In this document: positions 11,186 through 22,571 of the stretch, piece by piece
How positions within the stretch are numbered: position 1 is the first letter of the stretch
Layout of the letters: each line of letters opens with the position of its first letter
Source: Gonocerus acuteangulatus
Lineage: Eukaryota; Arthropoda; Insecta; Hemiptera; Coreidae
Direction of reading: 5' to 3'
Length of the DNA stretch: 64,000 nucleotides
Assembly: GCA_946811695.1 (NCBI GenBank)
Contig: OX328127.1
Location: 42,895,396 to 42,959,395, forward strand
The notes under the pieces: model-generated
Database searches by the model: none
Told to the model about the DNA's origin: nothing
Seen by the model: the letters and a program-made list of their open reading frames with translations, nothing else
Position numbers and translations under genes: made by a program

Positions 11186-11732
11186 TCAGGCCGTACCGTA
11201 TGAAATGTCAGTTTTGTTTACTTTGCGATTTAATCCTTCCCCTTTTTTATTTCATTATTTACAAACATCATTGTTATTCATATATAACTAAAGCTCTTTT
11301 ATTCCTATTATTTAATCAGTAACTTGTGTACTGTGTTGTGAGAACAATCCTCTGAGAAAAAAATAAAACTTAAATTATGACTTCAACGGAAATCCGTATT
11401 ATTTTTTGTTATGAATAATTTAAGCTCGGTCATAGCGCTGCTGAGGCGTGTATGAACATTAACACGGCGTTCGGGGAGGGAACGGTAAATGATTGATTTG
11501 TTTACCAGTAGTTTTCCAGCTTTCGAAGTGGAAATATTGACCTTGACAACGAGGAGCGAGGAAGGCCAGAAACCAAGCTTGACAATGACCACCTGAAAAG
11601 AAAGGGTTGAAGCTTGTCCCTCAAAAAGCACTAGGGAATATGCCAAAGAACTCGAGGTAGGAGCCACGACAGTTTCAAGACATTTGAAGGAAATCGGCAA
11701 GTCCAAAACTGACATTTCATACGGTACAGCCT
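11186..11732 (+). mobile_element. mariner deletion derivative
   Basis: Inverted ends 'aggccgtaccgtatgaaatg' (left) and 'catttcatacggtacagcct' (right), with TA next to each. Inside, two frames encode mariner N-terminal pieces: NEERGRPETKLDNDHL near 11550 and, after a frameshift, KELEVGATTVSRHLKEIGK near 11650-11700, which is the helix-turn-helix DNA-binding region. The sequence then runs straight into the right terminal repeat, so the whole catalytic half is deleted. It can only have been mobilised in trans. Confidence 0.7.
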
Positions 11733-12035
11733 AAAATCTTTAAAACATTTATATTTTATTAAGAAAGAAAAAAACATTATTTTTCAATCCTACAAAGCAG
11801 ACCATTCTTTTTATACCTTTTTGAATCATTGTATCAAATCTTATTTTTTTATTCTTTAGTTTCAGACAATCAAAATACATAGTCAAAAAAAAAAAATTAT
11901 TTCTGTTAAAATGGTTTATTAAGCGACTGATCAGAAAAATCTTCTTCTTTCTTTTTTATTTGAATCTGTCTAGATTTTTGAATTAATTTAAATTTTAAGG
12001 TCCACTTATACTTGTACAAGTTTTGTAAAACAGAT

Positions 12036-12178
12036 TTTTAGGACGGGTTATCATCCTTTTCTACCCAGGATAGAGATGATGCCATTTATTATTTCTTGAG
12101 GAATGCCACCACCCTAAAAAGAATCCAACTCATGGCGCGAGGCAAGGAGTGCTCATGCCCTAACACTCACAGCTACCA
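12036..12178 (-). mobile_element. SINE family A, diverged copy
   Basis: The minus strand carries the SINE-A order: tRNA-like head ('ggtagctgtgagtgttaggg'), a mutated B-box region, the 'ggtggtggcattcc' joint and the tail 'ggataacccgtcct'-like at 12036-12055. Many point differences suggest an old copy. Confidence 0.55.
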
Positions 12179-12187
12179 GACCAGACT

Positions 12188-12330
12188 TTATTTAGGTTCA
12201 ACCCATTTGAAGTGATCCAAAAAAAATAATTTGGTTGCTTGACCTTTTTAATTTATTTTATTTTTTGATACGTTTTTACTACACAAACTGGGAGTCCAAA
12301 ACAGATTTATTTTTTTTTCAATTTTTGTTT
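12188..12330 (+). repeat. Left arm of a ~4.7-kb inverted repeat pair
   Basis: Reverse complement similarity to 16757-16895: 'tttgaagtgatccaa', 'ggttgcttgacc', 'aatttattttatttttt' and 'aactgggag' occur in the same order on the opposite strand there. The LINE, a tandem repeat and a Tc1 element lie between. Confidence 0.6.
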
Positions 12331-12495
12331 TGGATCACATAGCGAATTTTTGTTTTGAAGACATTTACGTTTAATTGATTATCTCTGGACTGCATCATGC
12401 TACGAGATTATAACAGGCATAATTTTTTGCAATACTCTCGCCCCTACTATACTGCTTCATAGACATAATTCCCTATGCAAATCTTACCAGTCTAA

Positions 12496-13851
12496 ATGGT
12501 CTCCAAAGTTGGGAGTCGAAAATTGAGGATTCACTTCATGCTCTATCGTAGCCTCATTAGATCTAAGCTGGATTATGGATGTACGGCCTATGGGTCTGCA
12601 TCTCAGAAAACTCTTGCAATGTTAGACTCCGTACATTATCTTGGACTAAGAATCACTACTGGAGCCTTTCGATCAAGTCCTGTGGTGAGTATATGCGCCG
12701 AGTCCGGGGAGCCTCCACTTCAATTTAGAAGAAAACAACTAACACTTAGTTATTACATTTCTCTTTTTGCTTCTTATTCCCATCCACTTCAAATTGTTTT
12801 GGACAACTTTCTTCCACAAAATCATAAAAACTGTAGGAAATCATTCTATCATAGAGGTACAGAACTTTCTAACGATCACAGCATAGACAAGAATCTAATT
12901 CTTAAAGAGACTAATTACACCAAACCTCCCTGGACACTGCCCGTTCCTTTCATAAACATAAAACTGACTAAATATTTAAAAAAAGACACCAGCCCGCTCA
13001 TATTTATCTCAGAATTTAACAAAATTACGGAAGGAATTCCACTAGCTAGTCAGGTTTATACTGATGGCTCAAAAACCGAAGATGGTGTAGGAGCAGCTGT
13101 ACTTTGCGATTCAAGAATTAATAAATTTTCATTAAACCATGAATGCTCCATCTATACTGCTGAGTTGCTCGCCATTCTCAAATCACTAAATATCATTATT
13201 CCAAACGGTAAAAAACTGTATGTATTTTCTGACTCTCTTTCAACATTATTGTCAATACCTAAGCTGGCTTCCACACATCCATTCATAGTTGAACTTCGAA
13301 CTACCCTAGATAATTTGCAGAAAAATAATACACAAGTTATATTCACATGGATACCAAGTCATTGCGGTATAACAGGGAACGAAATAGCAGACGTTCATGC
13401 AAAATTGGCTATTAAAGAAGGTTCGACCATAAATCATGTACCTAGGAAGGATTTAATTTGCTCGATGAAGAAGAAAGTTCGCTCTACCTGGGATGGGGAA
13501 TGGCGGCAAATTAGAGAAAACAAGCTAAGAGAAATCAAAGCATCTACAGCTACCTGGGACACTTCAATACGTGCGGCTAGAAGGGAAGAGGTAGTTCTTA
13601 CACGCCTCAGAATCGGACACACGAGGCTTACACACTCACACTTAATGACAAAAGATCCACCAACTTTGTGCATCACCTGTGGAACATTATTAAGTGTTAA
13701 GCATATACTGACAGAGTGTAGAAATTATGAACTTGAAAGAAGAACTCACGATATTTCAGGAACATTAGATGAAACATTGGGTGATACCAAAACTGCAATA
13801 ACCAAATTAATCAATTTTATGAAGGAAACCGGACTATTTAATAAAATATAA
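12496..13851 (+). CDS. 3' end of non-LTR retrotransposon ORF2 (RT thumb, RNase H, Cys/His tail)
   Basis: The frame begins just after an in-frame stop (12493-12495) and the homologous part starts within a few codons, as expected for a 5'-truncated insertion; the ATG is not the element's own start. Residues 15-90 (LYRSLIRSKLDYGC) match the region after the reverse-transcriptase catalytic core. Residues about 185-310 are an RNase H domain: D190 (YTDGS), E223 (YTAELLAIL), D246 (FSDSLST), H289 (WIPSHCGITGNE) and D299, so all expected active-site residues are kept. The C-terminus has a C-x2-C-x8-H-x4-C pattern (LCITCGTLLSVKHILTEC) typical of this end of I/Jockey-like ORF2 proteins. The retained part is fully open, so the insertion is fairly young. 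The RT palm and endonuclease are absent, so it cannot move itself. The exact clade (I, Jockey, R1 or similar) is not decided. Confidence 0.85.
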   Translation: MVSKVGSRKLRIHFMLYRSLIRSKLDYGCTAYGSASQKTLAMLDSVHYLGLRITTGAFRSSPVVSICAESGEPPLQFRRKQLTLSYYISLFASYSHPLQIVLDNFLPQNHKNCRKSFYHRGTELSNDHSIDKNLILKETNYTKPPWTLPVPFINIKLTKYLKKDTSPLIFISEFNKITEGIPLASQVYTDGSKTEDGVGAAVLCDSRINKFSLNHECSIYTAELLAILKSLNIIIPNGKKLYVFSDSLSTLLSIPKLASTHPFIVELRTTLDNLQKNNTQVIFTWIPSHCGITGNEIADVHAKLAIKEGSTINHVPRKDLICSMKKKVRSTWDGEWRQIRENKLREIKASTATWDTSIRAARREEVVLTRLRIGHTRLTHSHLMTKDPPTLCITCGTLLSVKHILTECRNYELERRTHDISGTLDETLGDTKTAITKLINFMKETGLFNKI

Positions 13852-14060
13852 CAAATTTAATTATTAATTTAGGAGGATATAGATCCTCTCCGGACTTGTC
13901 CACAACATATGTAATTGTAACAAAGTATACGAGTAGCCTTGTGAAGCTGGGGTTGCCTCGCATCAGCTGAGAGTGGTAATCTTAGTCAATATAAAATACT
14001 AATTATTATTTTTTCTAAATTCTCTTAATCCATAATAAACGCATATTTCAATAAACTCAA
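13852..14060 (+). mobile_element. 3' UTR of the non-LTR element
   Basis: Follows the TAA of the retrotransposon frame with no break. It holds 'cctctccggacttgtccaca' and a moderately GC-rich stretch before A/T-rich sequence. The true 3' end was not fixed, since no clear poly(A) or target duplication was identified. Confidence 0.45.
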
Positions 14061-14322
14061 TTCATACTATTAAAATAAAATCCAACCATAAAGTTTTTTT
14101 TTTTTTCTTTCTCCTTTAACAGTGACCATGACCCATGTGGTTGATTTCACCCCAAAAAAAAAAGAAAAAAAAAGAGGATTCACTTTTTACAAATTAAAAA
14201 AAAAAAAAAACAAAGGAGAACTTTATCAGAGTAAATATTTTTTTTGTAGTAAGATATAAGTGGATAGTCACATGTTATAGAGTATCAGCACTTGCAACTC
14301 ACTCCTTAATGTTTTATACATT

Positions 14323-14851
14323 TTTGAAATTTCGATTTTTGACATTTTTGTAAAGTATGAGGTTGTGTATATCTCAGATGGGACTAAATAAAGATCCAAA
14401 AAAATTTCACATTATATAGGACATATGGTAACAAAGTGGAGTAAAAATTTCAATGTTGGTATTTGACTCTGAACCAAGTTATGATTTTTTTTTTAATTTT
14501 TCCAAAGTTTGAGATTGTATACCTCAAATGGGGCTGGGTACAAATCCATAATTTTTTCATATTATATAGGCCTAATTGATACCAAAGAGGATTAAAACTT
14601 TCAATATTTGTATTCGACTCTGAACCAAGTTATGCATTTTTGAAATTTTGATTTTTTTTAGATTTTTGTAAAGTTTGAGGTTGTATATCTCAGATGGGAC
14701 TGGATAAAAATCTGTGATCTTTGCATGTTATGGAGGCCTATATGATAACAAAAAAGAGTAAAAATTTCAATATTGGTATTTGACTCTGAACCAAGTTATG
14801 AATTTTTTAAATTTTGATTTTTTAAATGTTTGTAAAGTTTGAGGTTGTATA
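14323..14851. repeat. Tandem repeat, ~150-165-bp unit, left part
   Basis: Three units and the start of a fourth carry 'gtaaagtttgaggttgtata', 'ctcagatgggactgg', 'gtaaaaatttcaatattgg' and 'gactctgaaccaagttatg' in the same order. Starts are near 14323, 14488, 14636 and 14801. The fourth unit is interrupted at a TA by the Tc1-like element and resumes at 16582. Confidence 0.8.
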
Positions 14852-15539
14852 CAGTGGCTCACAATCAAAATGGTGCAAACCAAGATTTCTATTTCTATTG
14901 CTAGTTACTCTCAATTTGTTAAAATTTAAATACCAATGCACATGAGGGCATAATGGTTCATTGCCGGACATTAAATTTAGGTAATAAAATCAACTCTTTA
15001 ACATTTATACAAATAGAACAAAAATTCTTCATTAAAACTCATAGGAATTGAAGGTCACAGTGAAGAAGATGCAATGTTTACTTCCATTTAGAAAATAAGT
15101 ATTCTTCAATTCTTGGGTAGATGAGTTTATTATTATTTTAAGTCCTTTTCAATCTTTTAATTAAAACAAAAATAAACAATACGAATACAAGTCTTGTTCG
15201 AACTTCTCCTTAAAATGGGTACGCATAAAACTATTCATTGACGAGAAATTTAGATTAACAAATTAAAAATGCGCATAACAACAAGAAATCGCCTTTATTA
15301 TCAATAGAAGTAATGTGACCATTCAAGATATTATTGAATGTTTGAACAAAGAAAACAGAATAATAACAAAAGCTAGAGTGATTGAAAAAAGAAAAAAACG
15401 TTTTACCAGTAATGATGAACATTGGATTGGCTACATTACTTAAAACTTGTTTAAATAACACGGAGTGAGCTGAAGACATTACAATGGCCTTAAGAAAAAA
15501 GTAATACAATGGTAGAGTTGCAAGGCAAAATCCTTATAT

Positions 15540-16030
15540 CAACGACAAAAATAAAAATATGCAAAATACTTTTCCCAAGGATTACTTAAAGAATAGATGG
15601 GCTTTTGGAGAACTTTATTGTTTTTTGATGTGTCAAAATTTCCATTTTTTGGCTTTGATAGAACAAGTTTCATCTGCAGAAAGGCGAATGAAGTGCTCCA
15701 TGGGAATAATCTTCGCCCGAAGGTCAAAAATTCAGGTGATCATGTTATGGTTAGGGGTTGTATGGGGGGAACGAAATCTTCATCTTATTGAAAGAACAAT
15801 GGATAAACATTTATTTTGTGACAACCTGAAAAAGTATTTTGCTTTTTAAGACATAACGATCCCAAGCATTCTTCTTACCTCGCAAGATAATGGGTCAATA
15901 TAATTGCTCCAAAACTATAAAAACACTCACGCAATCACCAGACCGTATTGTCATAGAGAATTTATGGAGTTAATAAGAAGTGAGGAAGCATTAGATATCA
16001 AGCCATCAATATATGTCCATGTTTCACAGT
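15540..16030 (+). pseudogene. Tc1-like transposase pseudogene
   Basis: Frames at 15597-15791 (FFDVSKFPFFGFDRTSFICR, then LRPKVKNSGDHVMVRGCMGG) and, after a frameshift, 15740-15849 (ERNLHLIERTMDKHLFCDNL) give the central catalytic region of Tc1 transposases: the second DDE aspartate context 'F(S)DESKF', then 'VMVWGCM'. Downstream, 15850-15960 encodes remnants of the 'NDPKH' and 'PDLNPIENLW' motifs (the DNA reads 'catagagaatttatgga'). Frameshifts and stops rule out function. Confidence 0.75.
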
Positions 16031-16352
16031 AAAGCTTGTCCAATCCATGTACAATCATTTAAAAGTTGTAATAAATAATAAAGGATTACATATAAAGTAC
16101 TAAAATTCAAAATATTTTTGAAATTTGGGCGTTTTCCATCATTTTCATTGTGACCTTAGAAGTGTATATTAATGTATAAAGTTTTTGTTTAATTTTATTA
16201 TTTGATCTCAAATAAATTTTTAACAATTGTATATTCTATCTTGATGATCCTACTGTATTTTTGTAAACAAAGATTGTTGGGAATAAATTGTGGTTTGATA
16301 TAAAATATATATTTTTTTTTTAAAGTAAATAACTTGCATCATTTTGACTGTG

Positions 16353-16561
16353 GGAGACCCGATGGCCGTGAGGGTTAAGGCGTGAGCACTTAACACTCCG
16401 TTCCAAAGGTCGTGGGTTCGATTCCCACTAGAGGAGGTGGCTTTTCTTTAGAAAAAAGAAAAGGCATCACCCCTATCCTGGCTAGAAAAGGGTGGTAACC
16501 TATAGATAACCCGTCCTAAAATTCGTAGTTAATAATAAACGGACGTTAAAATTAAAATTAA
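16353..16561 (+). mobile_element. SINE family A, best-preserved copy
   Basis: Exact 12-bp target duplications 'attttgactgtg' at 16341-16352 and 16562-16573 bound the insertion, which lies inside the right terminal repeat of the Tc1-like element. The head has tRNA-like A-box ('tggccgtgagggttaagg') and B-box ('gggttcgattccc') sequences. The body has the hairpin 'gcttttctttag/aaaaaagaaaaggc', and the tail reads 'cctatagataacccgtccta' followed by a (TTAAAA)-like end. It postdates the Tc1 insertion. Confidence 0.85.
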
Positions 16562-16581
16562 ATTTTGACTGTGAGCCACTG

Positions 16582-16745
16582 TATCTGACGGGACTGTATA
16601 AAAATCTGTGGTTTTTACACATTATGTAGTCCTATATGATAGTAAATTGGAGTAAAAATTTCAACATCGCTATTGGACTCTGAATCAAGTTATGAATTTT
16701 TGAAATTTCAATTTTTTAAATCTCTGTAAAGTTTGATGGTCCAGT
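16582..16745. repeat. Tandem repeat, right part
   Basis: Continues the fourth ~160-bp unit after the Tc1 element ('atctgacgggactgtataaa', 'gactctgaatcaagttatg') and enters a fifth at 'gtaaagtttgatgg'. Confidence 0.7.
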
Positions 16746-16756
16746 CCATCCATGAA

Positions 16757-16895
16757 AATCGAAAATTTTTAATTTAAAAAAAAACTATTTTGAACTCCCA
16801 GTTAGTGTAGTAAAACATATTAAAAAATAAAATAAATTAGAAATGGTCAAGCAACCTACCTTGGATCACTTCATATGGATTGACCCTTTAGTGTA
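16757..16895 (-). repeat. Right arm of the ~4.7-kb inverted repeat pair
   Basis: Reverse complement of 12188-12330 with about one difference in six to eight bases. It directly borders the ~160-bp tandem repeat. Confidence 0.6.
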
Positions 16896-18289
16896 TTATA
16901 ACATACGTGCTATTTGGGTTAACTTTTGTATCATTAACTAGATCCTTTGCCTCAATCAGAATATAAAACAACTTTTATCATCAGATTACATGAAGATCTG
17001 ATAAAAGAGAAAACAAAAACTTTCCTCGCTAAGTTGTGCAGACATTTTAGTATACTGGACATTTATCATGTTTTTATGATGATATAATTATCTTAGAAGA
17101 TAATTAAGTATCACAATTCAAAAATTTGGACTTATACTTAAATTAATATGGTTCCCTAAATTTAAGCAAAATGGAGGGTGAGGATCAAAAGAATTGTTAA
17201 AATCAGTAGGCGGCCATTATGTATTTGAGATTTCTTTCAGAATATTTGGTGCAATTTATTTGGCCAATACAAGAAAACAGAGCTTAATAGTTGAAGATAA
17301 ATGCTTAAAAAAAATCAAACATGATTTATATTGTATCAAGTTATTTCCTTTGCTTTTAGAATTAGATCAAAACGAAATTAACATTACAATGATGTCCCAC
17401 AGTTAGTATAGCATATTTAAATTTTGCCAAAAATTCTACTCCACTTATGAGAGGGATTATTTGTTTGGAATATTCTTATAATTTCATTTTTATTACAGAA
17501 TTTAGCAACAATAAATTGATTACTTTTGCCAATAATCCAAGCTAATGTGAGGACATTAATGTATGTAAATTAAATTTGGATTCATAAATATTAATCCACG
17601 TTTTAAGTGGTTATGCTCTTATTATTATTAAGTTTAATAATAATTTTCAATAAACAAATATTTTTAAGTTTTTTCTTAGCTTTGGTATATTCCAGGTTCA
17701 ATTATTTCATTATAATAAATACATATGTACATATCTACCTGGGAGTTGGGCTCAATGCAGATTTGAAGAAATATTTAAAACAAATTAGTCATGGTTCTTT
17801 CTTTTTTTTTCTTTTTCTTTTTTTTTTTTTGCAATATCGTAGAAAAATTATTTTACTACAGTTTGGCATGATTACCGCAAGAAGAACAATACGCCAAAGG
17901 TTGGAAAAGGAAAAACAAACTTGAACCATTTTTAATCCAAATGAAAAGAGCTAGCTAAGGCCATTTTGAATGAATCAGGTTAACCAACCCAAGCTAAATG
18001 ATAATATAATTACTTGGTGTATCCTTTTTATTTAACATTTGTTACTTTAAGTTTATTCTATATTATTTGAAAAAAATACAATCCATTTCTTTAAAATCTG
18101 GAACAAGGCTACATCACATGAATATATGTAAAAATGTCACGGAGTAAAAAAATTCTTCCTCTGCCTAGAGGGTAGGAAAGAGCCTTAAAACATACATATG
18201 TAGAAGAAATTAGTGGCAGAGTTTTTTGGTCAATTGAGATGATTATAATAATAACTGTACATCACATCAAATTAGGGTTTTGAAATGTT
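16896..18289. other. No gene seen
   Basis: Short frames (17194-17406, 17607-17924) are rich in F, L, I and K and have no recognisable domain. The tail of the second (ARRTIRQRLEKEKQ) faintly resembles a transposase helix-turn-helix, but nothing around it supports that. Confidence 0.4.
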
Positions 18290-18437
18290 TAATAACTAGC
18301 TAAATACTTTCCTTTCTCTACATAACTAGCAATACAATTTACAATTTTGTAAGATAAAGTTGACAGATTCTGTTACTTTTAAGCTCAAATGTATTAATTT
18401 TACTCCAGACATAAATTACTAATATGTTTCTAACAGA

Positions 18438-18472
<35 letters not shown>

Positions 18473-18740
18473 TTGCAATAAAAGATTAAAACGGTTCATT
18501 CAGAAAGGGTGTTTTCTCCAAAACAAAATTATTAATTTTCCCATACCAGCCTTCATTCTTATTTCCTTGCAATGAAACTAGTTTTATATCATGCCCAACT
18601 AACATGAAATACGAAAAAAAAAAAAAAAAAAAAAAAAATGGTTCTTTAATTGCAGCATACAAAACCCACCTTGCTGAGGAATGTGCTTAGATATGCAGTT
18701 CTTTTTTAACTGAGTTTTTATACTTTCCCTAGAGTCAGAG
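18290..18740 (+). repeat. Family F1, diverged copy
   Basis: Keeps the F1 order: 'ttactccagacataaattac', a poly(T) run, 'aaacggttcattcagaaagg', 'cccataccagcc', a poly(A) run, then 'gctgaggaatgtgcttagat'. Compare 'gaggaaagtgcttagttatg' in copy a. Confidence 0.6.
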
Positions 18741-19205
18741 GAAATAATAGCAATAGTAAACAATTTTCTTGTGTGAAATATTTCTGACCTCAAGCTGACT
18801 GTTAAGGAATTTGTCTAAACCAATCATTTGTTTACATTCAATATACTCTTACACCATTAACCCAGTTCAGTGCTTACACACTCCTACTAATTACTAGAAA
18901 ATTCTAGTACAAACAACAAATCATACAAGCATGTTTCTCGTGTAATTACTCGTTTACTGAAACATTCATTTTTCATGAGTTGGTTCAAAGTAATGAACAC
19001 TTTTTTGTAACTATTTATTTCAGTTTAGTCATTCCTAAAGCATATTTATGCTGAAAAGTTTATATATAAATATATCCCTAATAAATTAAACATATGATCG
19101 ATCAGTTTTTTTTTTTCATAATAATTATTACTCAATATAACGGTACTGAACATTAAATGCAACTTTTGTTACGGTTCCCATTTACTGTTTATATTAAATA
19201 ATGTC

Positions 19206-19384
19206 GCTTTTTTTTTTCAAACCCCAAAGCAATACAATTTCAGCCTTCCTAAACATCCATGGTGCAGCAACTGAGAATATCGTCAACGGGGCATGATTTG
19301 AAGGAACTCAATCTGCCCCAGGTGGGACTAGAACCCACATGACAATCCAAGACGTTAGACACTGGACCACGGGGAGACCCACAA
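19206..19384 (-). mobile_element. tRNA-headed SINE related to family B
   Basis: The minus strand reads 'tctccccgtggtccagtgtc' (A-box side), then 'tgggttctagtcccacc' (B-box side), a body including 'gctgcaccatggatgt', and ends in a poly(A) run (T's at 19206-19218). The head matches family B but the body differs. Confidence 0.65.
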
Positions 19385-19969
19385 AACAATATTAAACAAT
19401 ATCTGTGTATAATAGTGTAACAAAAATGATAATGTGATTATTAAACAAATCATTCTATATTTACCCACGTGATAATATAGTTGAGATTAAACCCAATCAT
19501 CACCATTCTGATATATACGGAATCTGAAAAATATGGTAAAAGTTGGTCTATAGCTTAAGAACTTGTTTAATTCACAGTTCTAGTCAGGAATCATAAAAAA
19601 TATTCTACACTGGTCTAGGAAATTATTTAAGAACATTATTGGATACATCGAAGAAAAATATATTATTATCAAATCGAATAATGTTTATATAATACTAGTT
19701 CATATGATTTGGGCGAGTAGAATGAAATTTTCCAAAATTCATAATTCTAGAATTTGTGAGAAGTTTGGAGGATAATGTGTTAAATAAAATGTTCACCAAA
19801 CCACATAACAGTGTGCCACTCATCTATATTTAGAAAGAACGTTCTGTATTGGATTTTTATGGATCTATTACATCACCAACAAAAATTTGTTACTTCAAAA
19901 AATAAATTTACTAGAGTAAAAGCGAAAATAAATATTTCTCGATGCTTTTGTTTTAAAAAATGCATGTAA

Positions 19970-20250
19970 TCTATATATATAAAAATCACGTGTCTGTCTG
20001 TTTTTCTGTTTGTTTGTTCCTTATACCAATCCACACCGTTTGACTGATATTGACCAAACTTCGCACATAGATACGTCTTGATCCGGGAAATCTCGTAGTC
20101 TAGCTCAAAATCTTCTAGGATTCACAGTTCGGGAGTTACGCCTTCGAAAATGTCATTTATGAAGGAGTAAATTCCCCGAAATAGCCATTTTCTTCCAGTG
20201 TTGCAACTTCTTCAAAGAAGAACGGCAATATAGATGGAAATTAGCAAGCC
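19970..20250 (+). repeat. Dispersed repeat start ('tgtctgtctgtttttctg' type)
   Basis: A short TA run is followed by 'cacgtgtctgtctgtttttc', 'ccttataccaatccacaccg' and 'gaccaaacttcgcacataga'. Similar openings are widespread in arthropod non-autonomous elements, but only one clear copy is seen here. The following 800 bp is T-rich with repeated 'aaacttttttaagt'. Confidence 0.4.
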
Positions 20251-20485
20251 AACAAAACTCATTTTTTTTTTAAGTTTTACTTTCTTTTTGTTTTTGTTTT
20301 ACTTTTTTTTAAGTTATACTTATTTCTAAAGTTTTATTTTAACTTCTTTTAAAGTTTTACCTATTCTCAAAATAGCCTTATATTCCCAAAATTTGGAGAA
20401 AAATCATATTTCTGTTTAAGAAGTATATATCAAGTAAGACAACACTGGGCTCCTAGATGTTATTCAGTTTTGTGACAGAATTAAG

Positions 20486-20588
20486 CTTGCAAATACATTT
20501 AAACGGTTTAAGTTTTTAACAAATCTTTTTTGAAACATTTCGTTAAAACTTTGTTTTAAATCATTTCAGTTTTAACCTTTGTTTGTTT
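20486..20588 (+). repeat. 105-bp direct repeat, first copy
   Basis: 'gcttgcaaatacatttaaac' through 'ttttaacctttgtttg' recurs at 22711-22813 with few changes. The 2.1 kb between the two copies contains R2 copy 2 and a SINE B. Confidence 0.75.
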
Positions 20589-21069
20589 AATTACAAATTA
20601 CAATTTAAATTACATTACGTTTGCAAACGTGTGTATCAAACTTTTTTAACTTTGAACTTTTTTAAGTTTGAACATTTTTTAAGTCTACCTTTTAGCCTTT
20701 TAAGTCTATCTTAAAGTAATAAAAAGTAAATATATCGTATAACATAAATTTATTTCTGTAGGACAACACTGGGCTTAGAAGCCATTTTTCTTTTGCTATA
20801 AAACATTTACATTTTAAGCTTGAACATTTTTTCTTTTTTTAGCCTTAGTGTTCATATCTAACATTCATACATCTAACTTTTTAAGTTTCATGAAACTTTT
20901 TTAAGAGTCTGCAAACTTTTTAAGTTTTCAAACGTGCGTTAATCAAACTTCATAAAGTTTGCAAAAGTGTCTGTATCAAACTTTTTTAAGTTTGGTGTTT
21001 TCATTTATCTTATAGCCTTAAGTAAGTCAAGTAAGTAGAACTATAAGTTTAACTTCCATTCCCTTTGTT

Positions 21070-21200
21070 AGCGCGGTTCCTCCCTCCCCCATAGGGAGGA
21101 ACCCCGCTTATAAGGTTGATACAATGAAACAATCCGGAAGTGCCGACTAGAAAATTTCGCGTTTCAGAACCCCTAGAGACCGAAAATAACGGTGGTTAAA

Positions 21201-21288
<88 letters not shown>

Positions 21289-22050
21289 CTGTTCGCGGAT
21301 TTCTGGCTTCCCTGATGGTCCGATTTTGATGAAATTTGGTACAAAAATCTGTCGTCCAATTTGAAAGGTCAAGTTCGTTAACCAGCAAAATCCGCCCACT
21401 GGAAGATGGCGTTTGGGGCGAAATTCGCGCAAAAGAAATCGTAACGCTTACGTTTTTGAGTTCATAAGCTTGTAAGTACTCGTTTTATAGGCTTCCTTGG
21501 CTAGTAAAACGAATGAAACCATTTTCAAGGCGATAGCTTTAACCGTTTTTGAGAAAATTGGAAAAATACTTTTTGAATACCGTTTTTGGTTTGGGTACTT
21601 AGAATCATGGGATTCAGTTGAAACATTTTCTGCATGTTTTACTATCATTAAAACTAATATGTTGAAATTTTGGTTACGTTTGGAGTTAAGGAAGGGTTAG
21701 AATAAAATATTTTATTAACAGAAATAAAAAGTTTTGGTAACTCTGTATATTTTCCTTAATATCTCGAAAAAGGTTGAGAATCTTGGCAAACGAAACAATA
21801 CCATTAGAAAGCTTACTAAATGCTCTACAAAAAAGGTTCTGATGAAAGTTTTTATTAGGCGATCTCAATCGGAGAAATAAGTGCTTAAAACATTAAAGTA
21901 ATGGATTTTGCTTATTCAAACTGTTCTTTTTGTCTGTTTTTATTCCTTGTTATTTTTTAATTGCTTATATTTGGATAATGTATTTTACAATAAAACAGAT
22001 TAGGCAAAATAAGAAAAACAATTCATTGTTAGAAACATAGCTTGCCAAGA
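21070..22050 (-). repeat. Interspersed repeat family R2, copy 2
   Basis: Reverse complement of 2345-3604 but without that copy's internal tandem duplication. It begins (plus strand) with 'gcgcggttcctccctccccc' and carries two (TA)n tracts at 21206-21231 and 21247-21284 where copy 1 has one short tract. Confidence 0.75.
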
Positions 22051-22368
22051 GAAAAAGATTCGATGACGTCTTTTGAATATTTTCAATTGCCTTTATGTTG
22101 TTGGTTTTTTTATTTTATTTTTTAATTGATTTTATCTGTAGAATTATTACTATAGTAAAAGAACACAGGAATATGTGAAAATTTTAGATATTTTCCAATT
22201 CATTGAAACATATGAAATGAAGTATCGCTAGAAGAGGTTTCTAGGGTCTTGCGGACCCGACCCTAACCCCAGGTATAGCCATAAAACCCTTTGAACAAAG
22301 GCCGAGGAAAATATTATCTGTTTCTATTCTATGCTTTTCAAATGAGAATAGGGATATGAACAAGAACC

Positions 22369-22531
22369 GGGGTCTCCCGTGGTCTAATGGCTAGCGCCTT
22401 GGATTCATAAGCGGGAGATGGTGGGTTCGATTCCCAACCTCTGGCAGGAATTTTATCATCCCACGGCTCGCTGGTAAAATTCCTCGCTAAACCCTTGATG
22501 TCGGCGCTAATGACCTAGATGTAGATGAGCC

Positions 22532-22565
<34 letters not shown>
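22369..22565 (+). mobile_element. SINE family B, near full length
   Basis: tRNA-like head: A-box side 'tctcccgtggtctaatggct', B-box side 'gatggtgggttcgattccc'. The body is 'cccacggctcgctggtaaaa', then the shared block 'gatgtcggcgctaatgacct', and the tail is a long poly(A) from 22525. The poly(A) tail is typical of L1-like or RTE-like mobilisation. Confidence 0.85.

Positions 22566-22571
<6 letters not shown>

Larger units (their letters stand above)
14852..16581 (+). mobile_element. Tc1-like transposon, inactivated, with a SINE in its right end
   Basis: Terminal inverted repeats 'cagtggctcacaatcaaaat' (left) and, once the SINE is disregarded, 'atcattttgac...tgagccactg' (right), with a TA target duplication at 14850-14851 and 16582-16583. 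The host site is the fourth unit of the ~160-bp tandem repeat. The length without the SINE is about 1.5 kb, normal for Tc1. The transposase is broken (see the pseudogene entry). Confidence 0.8.

Noticed and set aside
16360..16436. Possible tRNA gene
   Set aside because: A- and B-box sequences are present, but it is the head of a SINE with a tail and target duplications. The same holds at 22369, 37312, 50790, 59478 and 61225.
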